Source: Fructilactobacillus fructivorans (GTDB lineage Bacteria; Bacillota; Bacilli; Lactobacillales; Lactobacillaceae). From it: DNA of 64,000 nt. The notes below the pieces were generated by a model, which worked only from the letters and a program-made list of their open reading frames with translations, made no database searches and was not told the origin of the DNA. Of this stretch, positions 7,753 through 17,988 are shown piece by piece. The position numbers and the translations under genes were made by a program. The stretch spans positions 1 to 64,000 of the forward strand of contig NZ_AZDS01000001.1 in the NCBI RefSeq assembly GCF_001434095.1, given 5' to 3'. Every line of letters starts with the position of its first letter. The stretch's first letter is position 1.

Positions 7753-8469
7753 ATGTGGGACATTATCATTTCATCATTGCCTAGTCTTTTAGAAGCAATG
7801 ATGAAATACACCATTCCGCTAACCATCATTTCTTTCTTTTTTGGTTTGATTCTTGCGATTGTGACTGCCTTAATAAAATTCTTGAAGCCTCATGGAAATG
7901 CATTTGTTAGATCTATTTGGGGAATTTTAAGGGTAATTGCGGATGTTTATGTGTGGGCTTTTCGTTCCACTCCGTTGTTGGTTCAGTTGTTTATCATTTA
8001 TTTTGGATTACCTAATTTGCAAAATTTCATCCCTGGTTTTAATTTTGAAATTCCAGCGTTTACAGCTGCTGTAATTGGATTTTCATTAAATACGGGTGCA
8101 TATGCTTCAGAAACAATTCGTTCAGCTTTAATGTCAGTCCCCCAAGATCAATGGGATGCAGCTTATACACTTGGTTTTAGTACTACTCAGACCCTTTGGT
8201 ATATCATTTTGCCACAAGCAGCTCGAATTGTACTTCCACCACTATCTAATGAATTCATCGGATTAGTTAAGGATACTTCCTTGGCAAGTACAATTACTAT
8301 CACTGAAATGTTTCAGGTTAGTCAACAGATTGCGGCTCACAACTATCAGCCACTACTTATGTATACCGAAGTAGCTGCTCTCTATGCCATTTTGTGCAGT
8401 ATTTTAACGATCCTTCAACATTATCTCGAGAAGCGTTCTTCAAGATATTTAAAGGGGGATGAAGGCTAA
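7753..8469 (+). CDS. tcyB: Amino-acid ABC transporter permease
   Basis: 238 residues with about five membrane segments and the HisM/TcyB-type coupling motif (QWDAAYTLGFSTTQTLWYIILPQA) that contacts the ATPase. It forms the channel for the binding protein just upstream. AGGAG precedes the ATG, and its stop overlaps the next start by one base, so permease and ATPase are translationally coupled. Confidence 0.88.
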   Translation: MWDIIISSLPSLLEAMMKYTIPLTIISFFFGLILAIVTALIKFLKPHGNAFVRSIWGILRVIADVYVWAFRSTPLLVQLFIIYFGLPNLQNFIPGFNFEIPAFTAAVIGFSLNTGAYASETIRSALMSVPQDQWDAAYTLGFSTTQTLWYIILPQAARIVLPPLSNEFIGLVKDTSLASTITITEMFQVSQQIAAHNYQPLLMYTEVAALYAILCSILTILQHYLEKRSSRYLKGDEG

Positions 8470-9206
8470 TGATTAAAATCAAAGATATCGTAAAAAAATA
8501 TGACGGAAAGACGGTCCTTGATAATATTAGTACTGAATTTCCAGAGGGGAAAACAACCGTGATCGTTGGTCCTTCTGGGTCGGGAAAGTCAACTTTACTT
8601 CGTTCGTTGGATTTGTTGGTTCATCCAGATTCTGGGATAATTAGTTTCCCTAATTTTTCGCTGAACTATGCTGATAAAATTACCAGCAAGCAGAGTAAAG
8701 AACTCCGTGCACAAACCAGCATGGTGTTTCAAAATTGGAATCTTTTTCCTAATTTGCGTGTGATTGATAACATCACAGCTGCTCCAATTCATGTTCATAA
8801 GGTTCCTAAGAAAGAGGCCATTGCACAAGCAAATGAATTGTTAAAGCGAGTTGGTCTTGAGAAATACGCTGATTTTTATCCTGATGAGTTATCGGGTGGA
8901 ATGCAACAGCGGATCTCAATTTGTAGAGCTCTGGCAGTTAAGCCAAAATACATTCTGTTGGACGAACCAACGAGTGCACTTGATCCAGAACTCGAGACGC
9001 AAGTATTAGAAATGCTGGAAGAATTAGCTCAGCAAGGTCAATCAATGGTCATGATTACCCATAACATTGAATTTGCAAAATTATCAGCAGATAAAATGCT
9101 TTTTATTGAGAATGGTGAAAAGATCTTTGACGGTTCTAAGGATGAATTCTTTAATAATCCTTCACCAAGAATTAAAGAGTTTTTGGATGCTATCTCATTA
9201 CAATAA
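8469..9206 (+). CDS. tcyC: Amino-acid ABC transporter ATP-binding protein
   Basis: 245 residues with a complete ABC ATPase motif set: Walker A GPSGSGKS, Q-loop (VFQNWNLFP), signature LSGGMQQR, Walker B YILLDEPTSALD and the switch His in MVMITHN. It powers uptake by the permease with which it overlaps. Third and last gene of the operon, followed by a terminator. Confidence 0.93.
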   Translation: MIKIKDIVKKYDGKTVLDNISTEFPEGKTTVIVGPSGSGKSTLLRSLDLLVHPDSGIISFPNFSLNYADKITSKQSKELRAQTSMVFQNWNLFPNLRVIDNITAAPIHVHKVPKKEAIAQANELLKRVGLEKYADFYPDELSGGMQQRISICRALAVKPKYILLDEPTSALDPELETQVLEMLEELAQQGQSMVMITHNIEFAKLSADKMLFIENGEKIFDGSKDEFFNNPSPRIKEFLDAISLQ

Positions 9207-9207
9207 A

Positions 9208-9245
9208 CAAAAATGGACTTCAGTAATCTGAAGTCCATTTTTTAT
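9208..9245. terminator. Bidirectional terminator
   Basis: AAAAATGGACTTCAG / CTGAAGTCCATTTTTT with loop TAAT. It serves the ABC operon on the plus strand and overlaps the end of the convergent membrane-protein gene. Confidence 0.92.
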
Positions 9246-9937
9246 ATAAAAGCAGCAAGTCCAATGATTATAAATGAAAGCAAACAATTTTCAGGAGTTT
9301 CTTTTTCGCTAAAAATCTGAATTCCGTATGAAATTAAGACCAGGGCGATTAAAATAATACATTTAACGATTGAAAAATTAGCTAGTAAAAAGCCAGCAAA
9401 AATCAAAATAAAAATAAAATTCAATTTACTTTCAAGACGATGATGAAAGAAGGGTACAAAGAACAGGCAGTATAGACAGAATAGAATACCAACGTTGACT
9501 AGAACACTTGATTCTAGATATTGATTATCTAGATAACAAAAAGAAATTACGGGTGCAATTGAATTGAGAAATGAAAAACAAACTAAACCATAATAATTTT
9601 CCAACTTAAATTTGGGAATCATCACGATAATATTAGTAATTCCGAGGATGGCAAACAAAATGGTTAACAGAATTGGAAATAACGTAATTAATGCTAGCAC
9701 CACTGGAATTACATTTAATAAGAGATTAATTCGAGGATCATAATGGATGATAAAAAGTAATAGAGAAGCGGACCATAAAAATTCTGAAATCACTAAAACT
9801 ACTAGCCGAGTGGTCCAATGAACTGATAAAAGATCTACTTGGGAGGCAAATAGCCAGATTAAGGTATTTAAAATGATAAAAACGAATAAGATGACCGCCT
9901 TAACCGCGGTTTGATTCTTTTCAATAAAAGTTTTCAT
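9242..9937 (-). CDS. Membrane protein of unknown function
   Basis: 231 residues, mostly hydrophobic, with six or seven predicted membrane helices and no recognisable motif. The ATG at 9937 follows AAAGGACA at good spacing. It is monocistronic, convergent with the cystine transporter and divergent from metK. I do not recognise its family. Confidence 0.75.
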   Translation of the reverse strand: MKTFIEKNQTAVKAVILFVFIILNTLIWLFASQVDLLSVHWTTRLVVLVISEFLWSASLLLFIIHYDPRINLLLNVIPVVLALITLFPILLTILFAILGITNIIVMIPKFKLENYYGLVCFSFLNSIAPVISFCYLDNQYLESSVLVNVGILFCLYCLFFVPFFHHRLESKLNFIFILIFAGFLLANFSIVKCIILIALVLISYGIQIFSEKETPENCLLSFIIIGLAAFI

Positions 9938-10057
9938 AATAGTGTCCTTTTTATATTGATAAATCTATGTTAATCAATTATCGAAATTTGTACAATGGAG
10001 ATTTTATGAGCCTTTTTAATTACTTATAAATATGTTATTATTATTATACAGTTATGA

Positions 10058-10120
10058 GCAGATTCCCGATAGGATTCACGAAAGTGAAGTTGCCTTGTAA
10101 CCACCAATCATAGGGGGAAT
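10058..10120 (+). promoter_or_regulatory. SAM-III (SMK box) riboswitch of metK
   Basis: The element has the SMK hallmarks: GATTCCCG at the 5' side, AGGATT, a hairpin with loop CGAAAG, the conserved GTTGCCTTGTAACC core and a 3' AGGGGGAAT that is both the Shine-Dalgarno and the partner of ATTCCC. SAM binding pairs these and hides the ribosome binding site, so metK is repressed when SAM is abundant. Typical of Lactobacillales metK. Confidence 0.93.
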
Positions 10121-10124
10121 AAAA

Positions 10125-11312
10125 ATGTCAGAGAAGCGTTTATTTACTTCTGAATCAGTTTCAGAAGGTCATCCTGATAAGGTTGCTGATCAGATTAGTG
10201 ATGCAATTTTGGATGCAATTTTAAAAAAAGATCCAGATGCTCGAGTTGCCTGTGAAACATCTGTTACTACGGGTTTGGTTTTAGTATTTGGAGAAATTTC
10301 AACTACTGCATATGTGAACATTCAAAAAGTGGTCAGAGATACCATTCGTGAGATTGGATATAATGACCCTAAATATGGGTTTGATGCTGACAGTGTTGCT
10401 GTTTTAGTATCACTTGATGAACAGTCGCCTGATATTGCTCAGGGAGTCGATGAGTCCGTTGAAACACGTGGCGGGGATGTTGACCCACTTGATAAGATTG
10501 GAGCCGGTGACCAAGGAATTATGTTTGGTTATGCTGACAGTGAGACGCCAGAATTAATGTCACTTCCAATTTCATTGAGTCATCACTTAATGCAAAAGTT
10601 AGCTAAATTGCGTAAAAGTAATGAAATTCCTTATTTGCGTCCTGATGCTAAGGCTGAGGTAACCGTCGAATATGATAAAGATGACAACCCTAAGCGAGTT
10701 GATACTGTCGTTTTAAGTACTCAACATGATCCTGATGTTACACAAGATCAAATTAGAAAAGATGTCATTGAGAAGGTCATTAAAACTACGATTCCTGCCA
10801 AATACCTTGATGATCATACCAAATATTTAATTAATCCAACCGGAAAATTTGTGGTTGGAGGACCAGTAGGTGATGCTGGATTGACGGGAAGAAAAATCAT
10901 CGTTGATACGTATGGTGGTGCCGCTCATCATGGTGGAGGCGCTTTTTCTGGAAAGGATGCCACGAAGGTAGATCGTTCCGCAAGTTATGCCGCTCGTTAC
11001 ATTGCTAAAAACATCGTAGCAGCTGGGCTTGCCAAAAAGATTGAAATTCAATTGGCATATGCAATCGGGGTAGCCGAACCTGTATCTATCTCAGTTAACA
11101 CGTTTGGGACTTCGAAAGTTTCCAATGATCAACTAGTGGAAGCAATTAGAAAAATCTTTGATTTGCGACCAGCTGGCATCATTAAGATGCTTGATTTAAA
11201 ACGACCAATTTATAAGCAAACTGCTGCTTATGGTCATTTCGGAAGAACTGATGTGGATCTTCCGTGGGAGCATACTGACAAGGTGAAAGCACTGCAAGAT
11301 TATTTTAAATAA
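10125..11312 (+). CDS. metK: S-adenosylmethionine synthetase
   Basis: 395 residues, usual length. Signatures: [13 protein letters not shown] at the N-terminus, GAGDQG (ATP-binding) and GGGAFSGKD (P-loop-like) further on. It makes SAM from methionine and ATP in the cytoplasm. Translation is controlled by the riboswitch ending five bases before the ATG. Confidence 0.98.
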   Translation: MSEKRLFTSESVSEGHPDKVADQISDAILDAILKKDPDARVACETSVTTGLVLVFGEISTTAYVNIQKVVRDTIREIGYNDPKYGFDADSVAVLVSLDEQSPDIAQGVDESVETRGGDVDPLDKIGAGDQGIMFGYADSETPELMSLPISLSHHLMQKLAKLRKSNEIPYLRPDAKAEVTVEYDKDDNPKRVDTVVLSTQHDPDVTQDQIRKDVIEKVIKTTIPAKYLDDHTKYLINPTGKFVVGGPVGDAGLTGRKIIVDTYGGAAHHGGGAFSGKDATKVDRSASYAARYIAKNIVAAGLAKKIEIQLAYAIGVAEPVSISVNTFGTSKVSNDQLVEAIRKIFDLRPAGIIKMLDLKRPIYKQTAAYGHFGRTDVDLPWEHTDKVKALQDYFK

Positions 11313-11319
11313 AGTTTTA

Positions 11320-11350
11320 AATGACGACCTTCAATGGTCGCTTTTTTATT
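11320..11350 (+). terminator. Rho-independent terminator of metK
   Basis: GCGACC-type hairpin (CGACC / GGTCG, loop TTCAAT) followed by CTTTTTTATTT. Confidence 0.8.
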
Positions 11351-11375
11351 TGATCAATTAGAAAGATGATGAAAA

Positions 11376-12845
11376 ATGAAGGGTAAAACAAATGTTAAGG
11401 TTGTGACAATTGCACTATTTGTTGCAACGTTTATGAGTGCGGTTGAGGGAACCATTGTATCGACCGCTATGCCTACGATTGTTGGGGATCTTCACGGAGT
11501 TTCATTAATGAACTGGGTTTTTTCAATTTTTCTATTGACAAACTCAATTGCAACTCCTATTTATGGCAAGTTAGCTGATCAGTTAGGCCGTAAATCGGTC
11601 TTTATCTTTGGACTTGTAGTTTTTGTTATTGGGTCCATGCTGTCGGGAATGTCCAATAGTATGGGAACTTTGATTTTGTGGCGTGCGGTTCAAGGAGTTG
11701 GTGCTGGTGTGATTATGCCGGTTTCATTTACCATTATTGCCGACATGTATTCTTTTGAAAAGCGAGCTCAGATCGTTGGACTGAATGGTTCAGCATGGGG
11801 AATTGCTTCCGTGGTTGCACCATTACTTGGTGGCTTTTTAGTTGATAATCTATCATGGCACTGGGTCTTTTTCATTAACGTTCCCATCGGAATTTTAACG
11901 ATTGTTTTAATTGCATTATTTTTGCATGAACCAAAACGGAAAATTGAAAGTAAAATGGATCTCCCGGGAGTGGTTTTAATTGCCGTGCTCTTATTTTCAA
12001 TAATGTATATGTTCCAAGTTTTAAGTGAAGCCCCAATTAATTGGGCCATGGTAATTGGATGTCTAATTGTTGCCCTGGTAAGCGGTTTCTTATTTTATAA
12101 ACAAGAAAAACGTGCTGCTGATCCCTTGATCCCAATTCAAATGTTTAAAAGTCGGACTTTTGTCACGCAAAATTTAATTGCCGCGTTGATTAGTGGGTTT
12201 ATTTTTGGTTATGAGGTCTATCTTCCAGATTGGACACAAGGAATTTTAGGATTGAAAGCCACCATGGCCGGCTTTGCCATCACGCCAAGTTCGGTTCTCT
12301 GGTTAATTGGTTCTTTTGTATCGGGGAAGATGATTTTGAAGTACCGGCCACAACAAATTATGAATTTTAGTTTATCCTTTATTTTAGTTGGGGCTATTTG
12401 TATGGTATTTTTACCAATTACTACGCCATTCTGGATTTTCTTTGTTCTATCGGCTGTTCTAGGAACTGGATTTGGAATTACCATTACGACATCAACCGTT
12501 ACGGTTCAAAATGAGGTGCCACCAGAGCACGTGGGGGTAGCGTCGTCATTTAATACGTTGAGTAGAACACTAGGCCAGACTATCATGATCTCTATTTTTG
12601 GAATTGTGATGAATACTTCTATGGCGAAGGGTGTAAGTAACCATCCGGGAACTAGTTTAAAAATGATGAATACTTTAATTAATCCTCAGACGGCGGTAAA
12701 TCTTTCTGAAAAAGTACTGCCTGTTCTTCATGAGATTCTTTATACAGCGATTCATAACATCTTTATTTTGGCCCTATTATTGGTTATTTTATCGTATGTT
12801 GTTAACTGGTTTGATCATAAAAAAATGCAAAAGAAAACGAACTAA
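11376..12845 (+). CDS. MFS drug exporter, DHA2 (14-TM) family
   Basis: 489 residues with about 14 membrane helices. STAMPTIVGDL in the first helix and the GKLADQLGRKSVF loop mark the EmrB/QacA-type DHA2 family, which exports drugs or other compounds against protons. The ribosome binding site is weak (AGAAAGATG). It is transcribed alone and ends in a hairpin shared with the convergent methyltransferase gene. The substrate cannot be predicted. Confidence 0.87.
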   Translation: MKGKTNVKVVTIALFVATFMSAVEGTIVSTAMPTIVGDLHGVSLMNWVFSIFLLTNSIATPIYGKLADQLGRKSVFIFGLVVFVIGSMLSGMSNSMGTLILWRAVQGVGAGVIMPVSFTIIADMYSFEKRAQIVGLNGSAWGIASVVAPLLGGFLVDNLSWHWVFFINVPIGILTIVLIALFLHEPKRKIESKMDLPGVVLIAVLLFSIMYMFQVLSEAPINWAMVIGCLIVALVSGFLFYKQEKRAADPLIPIQMFKSRTFVTQNLIAALISGFIFGYEVYLPDWTQGILGLKATMAGFAITPSSVLWLIGSFVSGKMILKYRPQQIMNFSLSFILVGAICMVFLPITTPFWIFFVLSAVLGTGFGITITTSTVTVQNEVPPEHVGVASSFNTLSRTLGQTIMISIFGIVMNTSMAKGVSNHPGTSLKMMNTLINPQTAVNLSEKVLPVLHEILYTAIHNIFILALLLVILSYVVNWFDHKKMQKKTN

Positions 12846-12866
12846 GATGATTTAGTTCGTTTTTGA
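12834..12866. terminator. Bidirectional terminator overlapping two stop codons
   Basis: AAAACGAACTAA / TTTAGTTCGTTTT forms a stem whose loop carries the ends of both convergent genes (stop codons at 12842-12845). Confidence 0.85.
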
Positions 12867-13417
12867 ATTGCAATTAATATTGGTGGATCATTAATTTGAT
12901 TGATAAACTGATATTTCAAGACGTTGTATTGATGTTGATCAAGGCTACCTGCAAAGTCTAAAACCTGATTTTTTTCTTCTTTACCACCGGGATGTCCATA
13001 GTACAAAACTAAAATAATGATGCCATTTGGGGTTAAATTATTTAGAATGGCCGAAACGGCTTTTAGAGTTGTTGCCGGTTTAGTTATGATGGTTTTATTT
13101 CCAGTGGGTAAGTATCCCAGGTTAAAGATAGCGGCGGAAATTGGTTGATCATTAATGTACCTCTTTACGTTTTCGTGTCCGTCATGAATAACTTCACACT
13201 GAGGTTGGACCTCATTTTCGTTTATTCGATGGTTAGTGGCATCAATGGCACTTTGCTGAATGTCAAAGCTAAAGACTTTTCCCTTTTGACCAACAAGTTG
13301 AGCTAAAAAGAGGGTGTCATGTCCCAATCCGGCGGTTCCGTCAATGACATTATCACCAGGCTTAACCGTTTTTTTAAGTAGGGTATGACTAAAATTTAAT
13401 GCTGATTGTAGTTTCAT
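12842..13417 (-). CDS. mnmM: tRNA modification methyltransferase, YtqB/MnmM-like
   Basis: 191-residue class I SAM-dependent methyltransferase. The SAM site DGTAGLGHDTLFLA is at residues 26-39 and FNLGYLPTGNK, characteristic of the YtqB family, lies mid-protein. YtqB of Bacillus is now known as MnmM, which methylates the wobble 5-aminomethyl-2-thiouridine in tRNA. The ATG at 13417 is chosen because GAGGTG lies 7 nt upstream; the frame extends upstream to 13453 without a ribosome binding site. Confidence 0.8.
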   Translation of the reverse strand: MKLQSALNFSHTLLKKTVKPGDNVIDGTAGLGHDTLFLAQLVGQKGKVFSFDIQQSAIDATNHRINENEVQPQCEVIHDGHENVKRYINDQPISAAIFNLGYLPTGNKTIITKPATTLKAVSAILNNLTPNGIIILVLYYGHPGGKEEKNQVLDFAGSLDQHQYNVLKYQFINQINDPPILIAIQKRTKSS

Positions 13418-13504
13418 TGTAAACACCTCAATCATCATTATATCAGGAATCAAGATTGGCTTGTTTTTTTATAGAAAATTTGGTAGAGTTTATTTATTCA
13501 TATA

Positions 13505-13722
13505 TTAATATTGTTGAGATGAACTATTAGATTGATTTCATTTTTCAGAAACCAAGTGGGTGATGTAAACTTGGATTTGAAATAATTGAACTTATCATCG
13601 AATTTTAACCGAATTAAAAGTTAAACGTTTTCCGCGTTATGGAATCAAGAGTCTCTTATGAGAAATTTAGGTGGTACCGCGGAATCCTCGTCCTATAGAA
13701 TTGTGTTTCTATAGGCTTTTTT
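13505..13722 (+). promoter_or_regulatory. T-box leader of leuS
   Basis: The T-box sequence TTAGGTGGTACCGCGG is at 13667-13682 and a terminator (CCTATAGAA / TTTCTATAGG, T-run) at 13692-13722. Stem I closes with GATGA...TCATC, and immediately before the 3' arm the loop reads GAA CTT A, giving the specifier CTT (13591-13593), a Leu codon. Uncharged tRNA-Leu would pair here and cause antitermination into leuS. Confidence 0.92.
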
Positions 13723-13753
13723 TATGGCAATTTTTACTAAGGAGTGAACTTTA

Positions 13754-16171
13754 ATGGCTTACGATCATTCAAAGATTGAAAAGAAATGGCAAAAATACTG
13801 GGAAGATCATCAAACCTTTAAAACCAGTGATAAACAAGAAAAAGATAAATACTATGTTTTAGATATGTTCCCTTATCCATCTGGTCAAGGACTTCATGTT
13901 GGTCACCCAGAGGGATATACGGCAACTGATATCATGGCCCGTTTTAAACGGATGCAGGGCAAAAATGTGTTGCATCCAATTGGTTGGGACGCTTTTGGCT
14001 TACCAGCTGAGCAATACGCTTTGAAGACAGGACATAATCCGCGAGACTTCACTAAGAAAAACATTGAGAATTTTAAACGACAAATTAAATCATTAGGATT
14101 TTCTTATGATTGGGACCGGGAAGTAAACACTTCTGACCCTAGCTATTATAAGTGGACTCAATGGATTTTTGAACAACTATATAAGATGGGACTTGCCTAT
14201 GAAGACGAGATTGAAGTTAATTGGGCACCTGACTTTATGGGTGGTACTGTCGTTTCAAATGAAGAAGTTGTCAACGGAAAAACCGAACGGGGTGGCTATG
14301 ACGTTTACAGAAAGCCCATGAAGCAATGGGTTTTAAAGATTACCGCGTACGCCGATCGCTTACTTGATGATCTTGATGATTTAGACTGGCCTGAAAGTAT
14401 TAAACAAATGCAGCGAAACTGGATTGGTCGTTCGGTAGGGGCCAGCATTTCATTTGATGTCAATGAAGAAGATCAGAAGATCGAAGTGTTTACCACTCGA
14501 CCGGACACAATTTATGGGGTATCCTATTTAGTTCTGTCCCCAGAAAATCCAATCGTTGATCAGATCATGACGCCAGAGCAGAAATCTGAAGTTGAGAATT
14601 ATCGGGCCAAGATTGCTTCTAAGTCTGATTTGGAACGGACTGATTTAAATAGGGATAAATCAGGAGTATTTACTGGTGCATACGCTATTAATCCCGTTAA
14701 CGGGAAAAGAATCCCAATCTGGATTGGAGACTATGTTCTGCCAAACTATGGAACTGGAGCAGTAATGGCGGTTCCGGCACACGATCAACGTGATTTTGAT
14801 TTTGCTAAAAAATTTGATTTGCCAATCATTCCAGTTATTGAAGGTGGCGACGTTAGTGAGGAACCATACACTGGTGATGGAGTTCACATTAATTCTGATT
14901 TTCTTGACGGGATGAATAAAAAACAAGCCATCGACAAAATTATCGAATGGTTAAAAGACCATCATGCTGGAAACAAGAAGGTTAATTATCGTTTACGTGA
15001 CTGGATCTTTAGTCGTCAACGTTACTGGGGTGAGCCCATTCCAGTAATCCATTGGGATGACGGAACTACTTCGCTTGTCCCAGAAGATCAGCTTCCATTA
15101 AGATTACCTAAGACTGCTGACATTCAACCATCTGGAACTGGTGAAAGTCCACTTGCTAACCTGACAGACTGGGTTAACGTTACCGATAAAAATGGACGTC
15201 ACGGAAGGCGAGAAACTAACACGATGCCACAATGGGCGGGAAGTTCTTGGTATTACTTAAGATACGTTGATCCTCATAATGATAAGATGATTGCCGATCC
15301 AGAAAAACTTAAGTACTGGCTTCCAATTGATTTATACGTTGGTGGGGCTGAACATGCAGTTTTGCACTTACTCTATGCTCGCTTCTGGCATAAGGTACTT
15401 TATGATTTAGGGGTTGTTCCTACTAAAGAACCATTTCAGAAACTAGTTAATCAGGGAATGATTTTAGGGACTAATCACGAAAAGATGTCTAAATCTAAGG
15501 GCAATGTGGTTAACCCAGATGACATTGTTAAACAGTATGGGGCAGACACACTGCGATTATATGAAATGTTCATGGGCCCACTCTCTGAATCTAAACCATG
15601 GAATACGGATGGAATTGTTGGAGCTAATCGATGGATCAAACGAATTTGGCGTCTTTACATGAATGATGATAATACGCTTAGTGATGTGATTGTTGATGAT
15701 AATGATGGAAGCCTAGATAAGATTTATAACCAAACCGTTAAGAAAGTTACTGACGATTTTGAAAACATGCGTTTTAACGTTGCCATTTCACAAATGATGG
15801 TTTTCATTAATGAAGCGTATAAAGCTAACAAATTACCCAAGAAGTATGCGGAAGGCTTTATTAAACTGCTTTCGCCAATTACTCCTCACGTGGCTGAAGA
15901 ATTGTGGCAACAATTAGGCCATGATCGCTCAATTGAACTTTCACAATGGCCAGAAGCTGATGAAAGTAAACTGCAAGAAGATCAAGTTGAACTAGTTGTT
16001 CAGGTCAATGGTAAAGTGCGTGGTCATATTAAAGTGAGCGTCGATGCTGGCAAAGATGAGACCGAACAAATTGCTTTAGATGATGAGAACGTTAAATCAT
16101 TCCTTGATGGGAAGACGGTTAGAAAAGTGATCGTTGTTCCAAAGAAAATCGTTAATATTGTTGCAAAGTAA
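13754..16171 (+). CDS. leuS: Leucyl-tRNA synthetase
   Basis: 805 residues, the normal length. HIGH-type motif GLHVGHPEG near residue 47, the [10 protein letters not shown] segment, and KMSKSKGNV in the catalytic core; the CP1 editing domain carries FTTRPDT. It charges tRNA-Leu in the cytoplasm. AAGGAG precedes the ATG, and expression is controlled by the T-box leader directly upstream. Confidence 0.98.
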   Translation: MAYDHSKIEKKWQKYWEDHQTFKTSDKQEKDKYYVLDMFPYPSGQGLHVGHPEGYTATDIMARFKRMQGKNVLHPIGWDAFGLPAEQYALKTGHNPRDFTKKNIENFKRQIKSLGFSYDWDREVNTSDPSYYKWTQWIFEQLYKMGLAYEDEIEVNWAPDFMGGTVVSNEEVVNGKTERGGYDVYRKPMKQWVLKITAYADRLLDDLDDLDWPESIKQMQRNWIGRSVGASISFDVNEEDQKIEVFTTRPDTIYGVSYLVLSPENPIVDQIMTPEQKSEVENYRAKIASKSDLERTDLNRDKSGVFTGAYAINPVNGKRIPIWIGDYVLPNYGTGAVMAVPAHDQRDFDFAKKFDLPIIPVIEGGDVSEEPYTGDGVHINSDFLDGMNKKQAIDKIIEWLKDHHAGNKKVNYRLRDWIFSRQRYWGEPIPVIHWDDGTTSLVPEDQLPLRLPKTADIQPSGTGESPLANLTDWVNVTDKNGRHGRRETNTMPQWAGSSWYYLRYVDPHNDKMIADPEKLKYWLPIDLYVGGAEHAVLHLLYARFWHKVLYDLGVVPTKEPFQKLVNQGMILGTNHEKMSKSKGNVVNPDDIVKQYGADTLRLYEMFMGPLSESKPWNTDGIVGANRWIKRIWRLYMNDDNTLSDVIVDDNDGSLDKIYNQTVKKVTDDFENMRFNVAISQMMVFINEAYKANKLPKKYAEGFIKLLSPITPHVAEELWQQLGHDRSIELSQWPEADESKLQEDQVELVVQVNGKVRGHIKVSVDAGKDETEQIALDDENVKSFLDGKTVRKVIVVPKKIVNIVAK

Positions 16172-16253
16172 AAAGGTTATTCATGGAAAATTTGATATTA
16201 TTTTTTGAAATGTTTAAAATTTATATTTGTAACGTGAAAGTAGGGGAAAATTT

Positions 16254-17936
16254 GTGAACAACGAGTTTGAACAAGATGAATTAGAAAAAGATGAAATTGA
16301 AGATAGTGAAAAATCTCAAGGTAAGATGGTTAAAGGATCAGCTTGGATGACCATTGGTAGCATTCTTTCTCGAATCCTTGGTGCCATTTATATTATTCCT
16401 TGGCGTTTGATTTTTGGAGCTTCATTGTTCCCGCTTGCTAATACGTTGTATACCATGGGTTACAATATTTATAGTGAATTTCTGACGATTGCTATTGCTG
16501 GAATTCCCTCAGCTGTTGCCAAAGAAGTGGCGCATTACAATGCTCTAAATGAGTATGGAGTGAGTGCCAAGCTTTATAAAAAGGGAATTACGCTTTCAAT
16601 TGTGACCGGAGTTGTTTGTGCTCTTTTGATTTATTTTTGTGCGCCTATCTTAGCTGGTAGTGGTGGAAAAAATGCCATTCCAGTTATTCGTTCATTGGCA
16701 TGGGCAATTTTAATCATTCCAGCCATGAGTTTGACCCGTGGATACTTTCAAGGATTCCAACAGATGGCTCCTTCTGCCATGTCTCAATTTGTTGAGCAAT
16801 TAGGACGTGTCATTTATATGTTGGCCTCTGCTTTTTTCATTATGGTGATTATTCATGGTAGTTGGGTAACGGCCGTTACCCAATCGACGTTTGCGGCCTT
16901 TGTTGGTGCAATCTTTGGTTTTCTGGCCCTTGGCTGGTACTACTGGCGCCGACGTGATCATTTTCAAGGATTGATTGCTTCAAGTGATAATGCCATCAAC
17001 GTTAAGACTAATGACCTCTATAAGGAGATTATTAGTCAAGCGGTTCCTTTTATCATTCTAGGTTCTGGCATTACCATCTTTCAGTTAATTGATCAATACT
17101 CATTCTTTAACATTATGCATTGGGCAACTAATTACACTAATACTAATCTTCAATATATCTATGCAATTTTTGCCGCTAATGCTAATAAATTAATTATGAT
17201 TGTGGTTTCGTTAGCATCGGCTTTAGCAATTACTGTAGTGCCATTGTTATCAGAGGCCCGTACTAAGGGTGATAATCACTCGATTAGTAAACAACTTAGC
17301 AATGCGTTGATTTTGTTTGAATTTGTGATGTTTCCAGCAGCATTAGGAATGGCTGCCATTGCTGGACCAATTAACCGAACTTTTTACGGGACGGCTAATA
17401 TGGATCTTGGGGCAGACGTTTTAACCTTTTCTGCCATTGTTTCGATTAGTCTGGGACTATTTACCGTTGTAACTGCATTAATGCAAGGGATTTCGGAGAA
17501 CAAGCGGGCTGTTAAATATTTTGTGGTAGGAACCGTCATTAAATTAGTTACTCAAGTTCCACTTGTATACTTTTTCGGTGCGTTTGGTGCTTTGATGGCT
17601 ACTACGGTTGGATTTACAATTGCTAATTATCTAATCATTCATTCTCTTAGACGTGAATTTGGATTGGAAATGGATGATATTAAAACTAACTCAGTTAAAA
17701 TTTTAACGTTTGCGCTAATCACATATTTGGTGGCTTTGATTGTTGTATACGGAGCTAACTTTGGACTCGGATTGATATTTAATTACAATAGTTCACTGAT
17801 TAGTTTGTTTGTTTCTATTTTAGCAACAGCAGCTGGTGGTTTTGTGTACTTATTCTTAGTACTAAGGAGCCGGGTTGCGGATCGAGTTTTAGGAAATAAA
17901 ATGAAGAGTGTTAGAGGATTATTACACATTCGATAA
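16254..17936 (+). CDS. Polysaccharide/lipid II flippase (MurJ/SpoVB-like, MOP superfamily)
   Basis: 560 residues with about 14 membrane helices. A short acidic N-terminus is followed by KGSAWMTIGSILSRILGAIYIIPW, the first helix of the SpoVB/YtgP group of MOP flippases, which move lipid-linked wall precursors across the membrane. The start is GTG with AGGGG 6-9 nt upstream. It follows leuS without an obvious promoter and ends with its own terminator. A specific MurJ role is plausible but unproven. Confidence 0.82.
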   Translation: MNNEFEQDELEKDEIEDSEKSQGKMVKGSAWMTIGSILSRILGAIYIIPWRLIFGASLFPLANTLYTMGYNIYSEFLTIAIAGIPSAVAKEVAHYNALNEYGVSAKLYKKGITLSIVTGVVCALLIYFCAPILAGSGGKNAIPVIRSLAWAILIIPAMSLTRGYFQGFQQMAPSAMSQFVEQLGRVIYMLASAFFIMVIIHGSWVTAVTQSTFAAFVGAIFGFLALGWYYWRRRDHFQGLIASSDNAINVKTNDLYKEIISQAVPFIILGSGITIFQLIDQYSFFNIMHWATNYTNTNLQYIYAIFAANANKLIMIVVSLASALAITVVPLLSEARTKGDNHSISKQLSNALILFEFVMFPAALGMAAIAGPINRTFYGTANMDLGADVLTFSAIVSISLGLFTVVTALMQGISENKRAVKYFVVGTVIKLVTQVPLVYFFGAFGALMATTVGFTIANYLIIHSLRREFGLEMDDIKTNSVKILTFALITYLVALIVVYGANFGLGLIFNYNSSLISLFVSILATAAGGFVYLFLVLRSRVADRVLGNKMKSVRGLLHIR

Positions 17937-17941
17937 AATTA

Positions 17942-17978
17942 AAAAAATGACAGGATTTAAATCCTGTCATTTTTTATT
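17942..17978. terminator. Bidirectional terminator
   Basis: AAAAAATGACAGGATTT / AAATCCTGTCATTTTTT, palindromic with T-runs on both strands, placed between the flippase and the convergent nnrD gene. Confidence 0.93.
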
Positions 17979-17988
17979 ATCATTAATT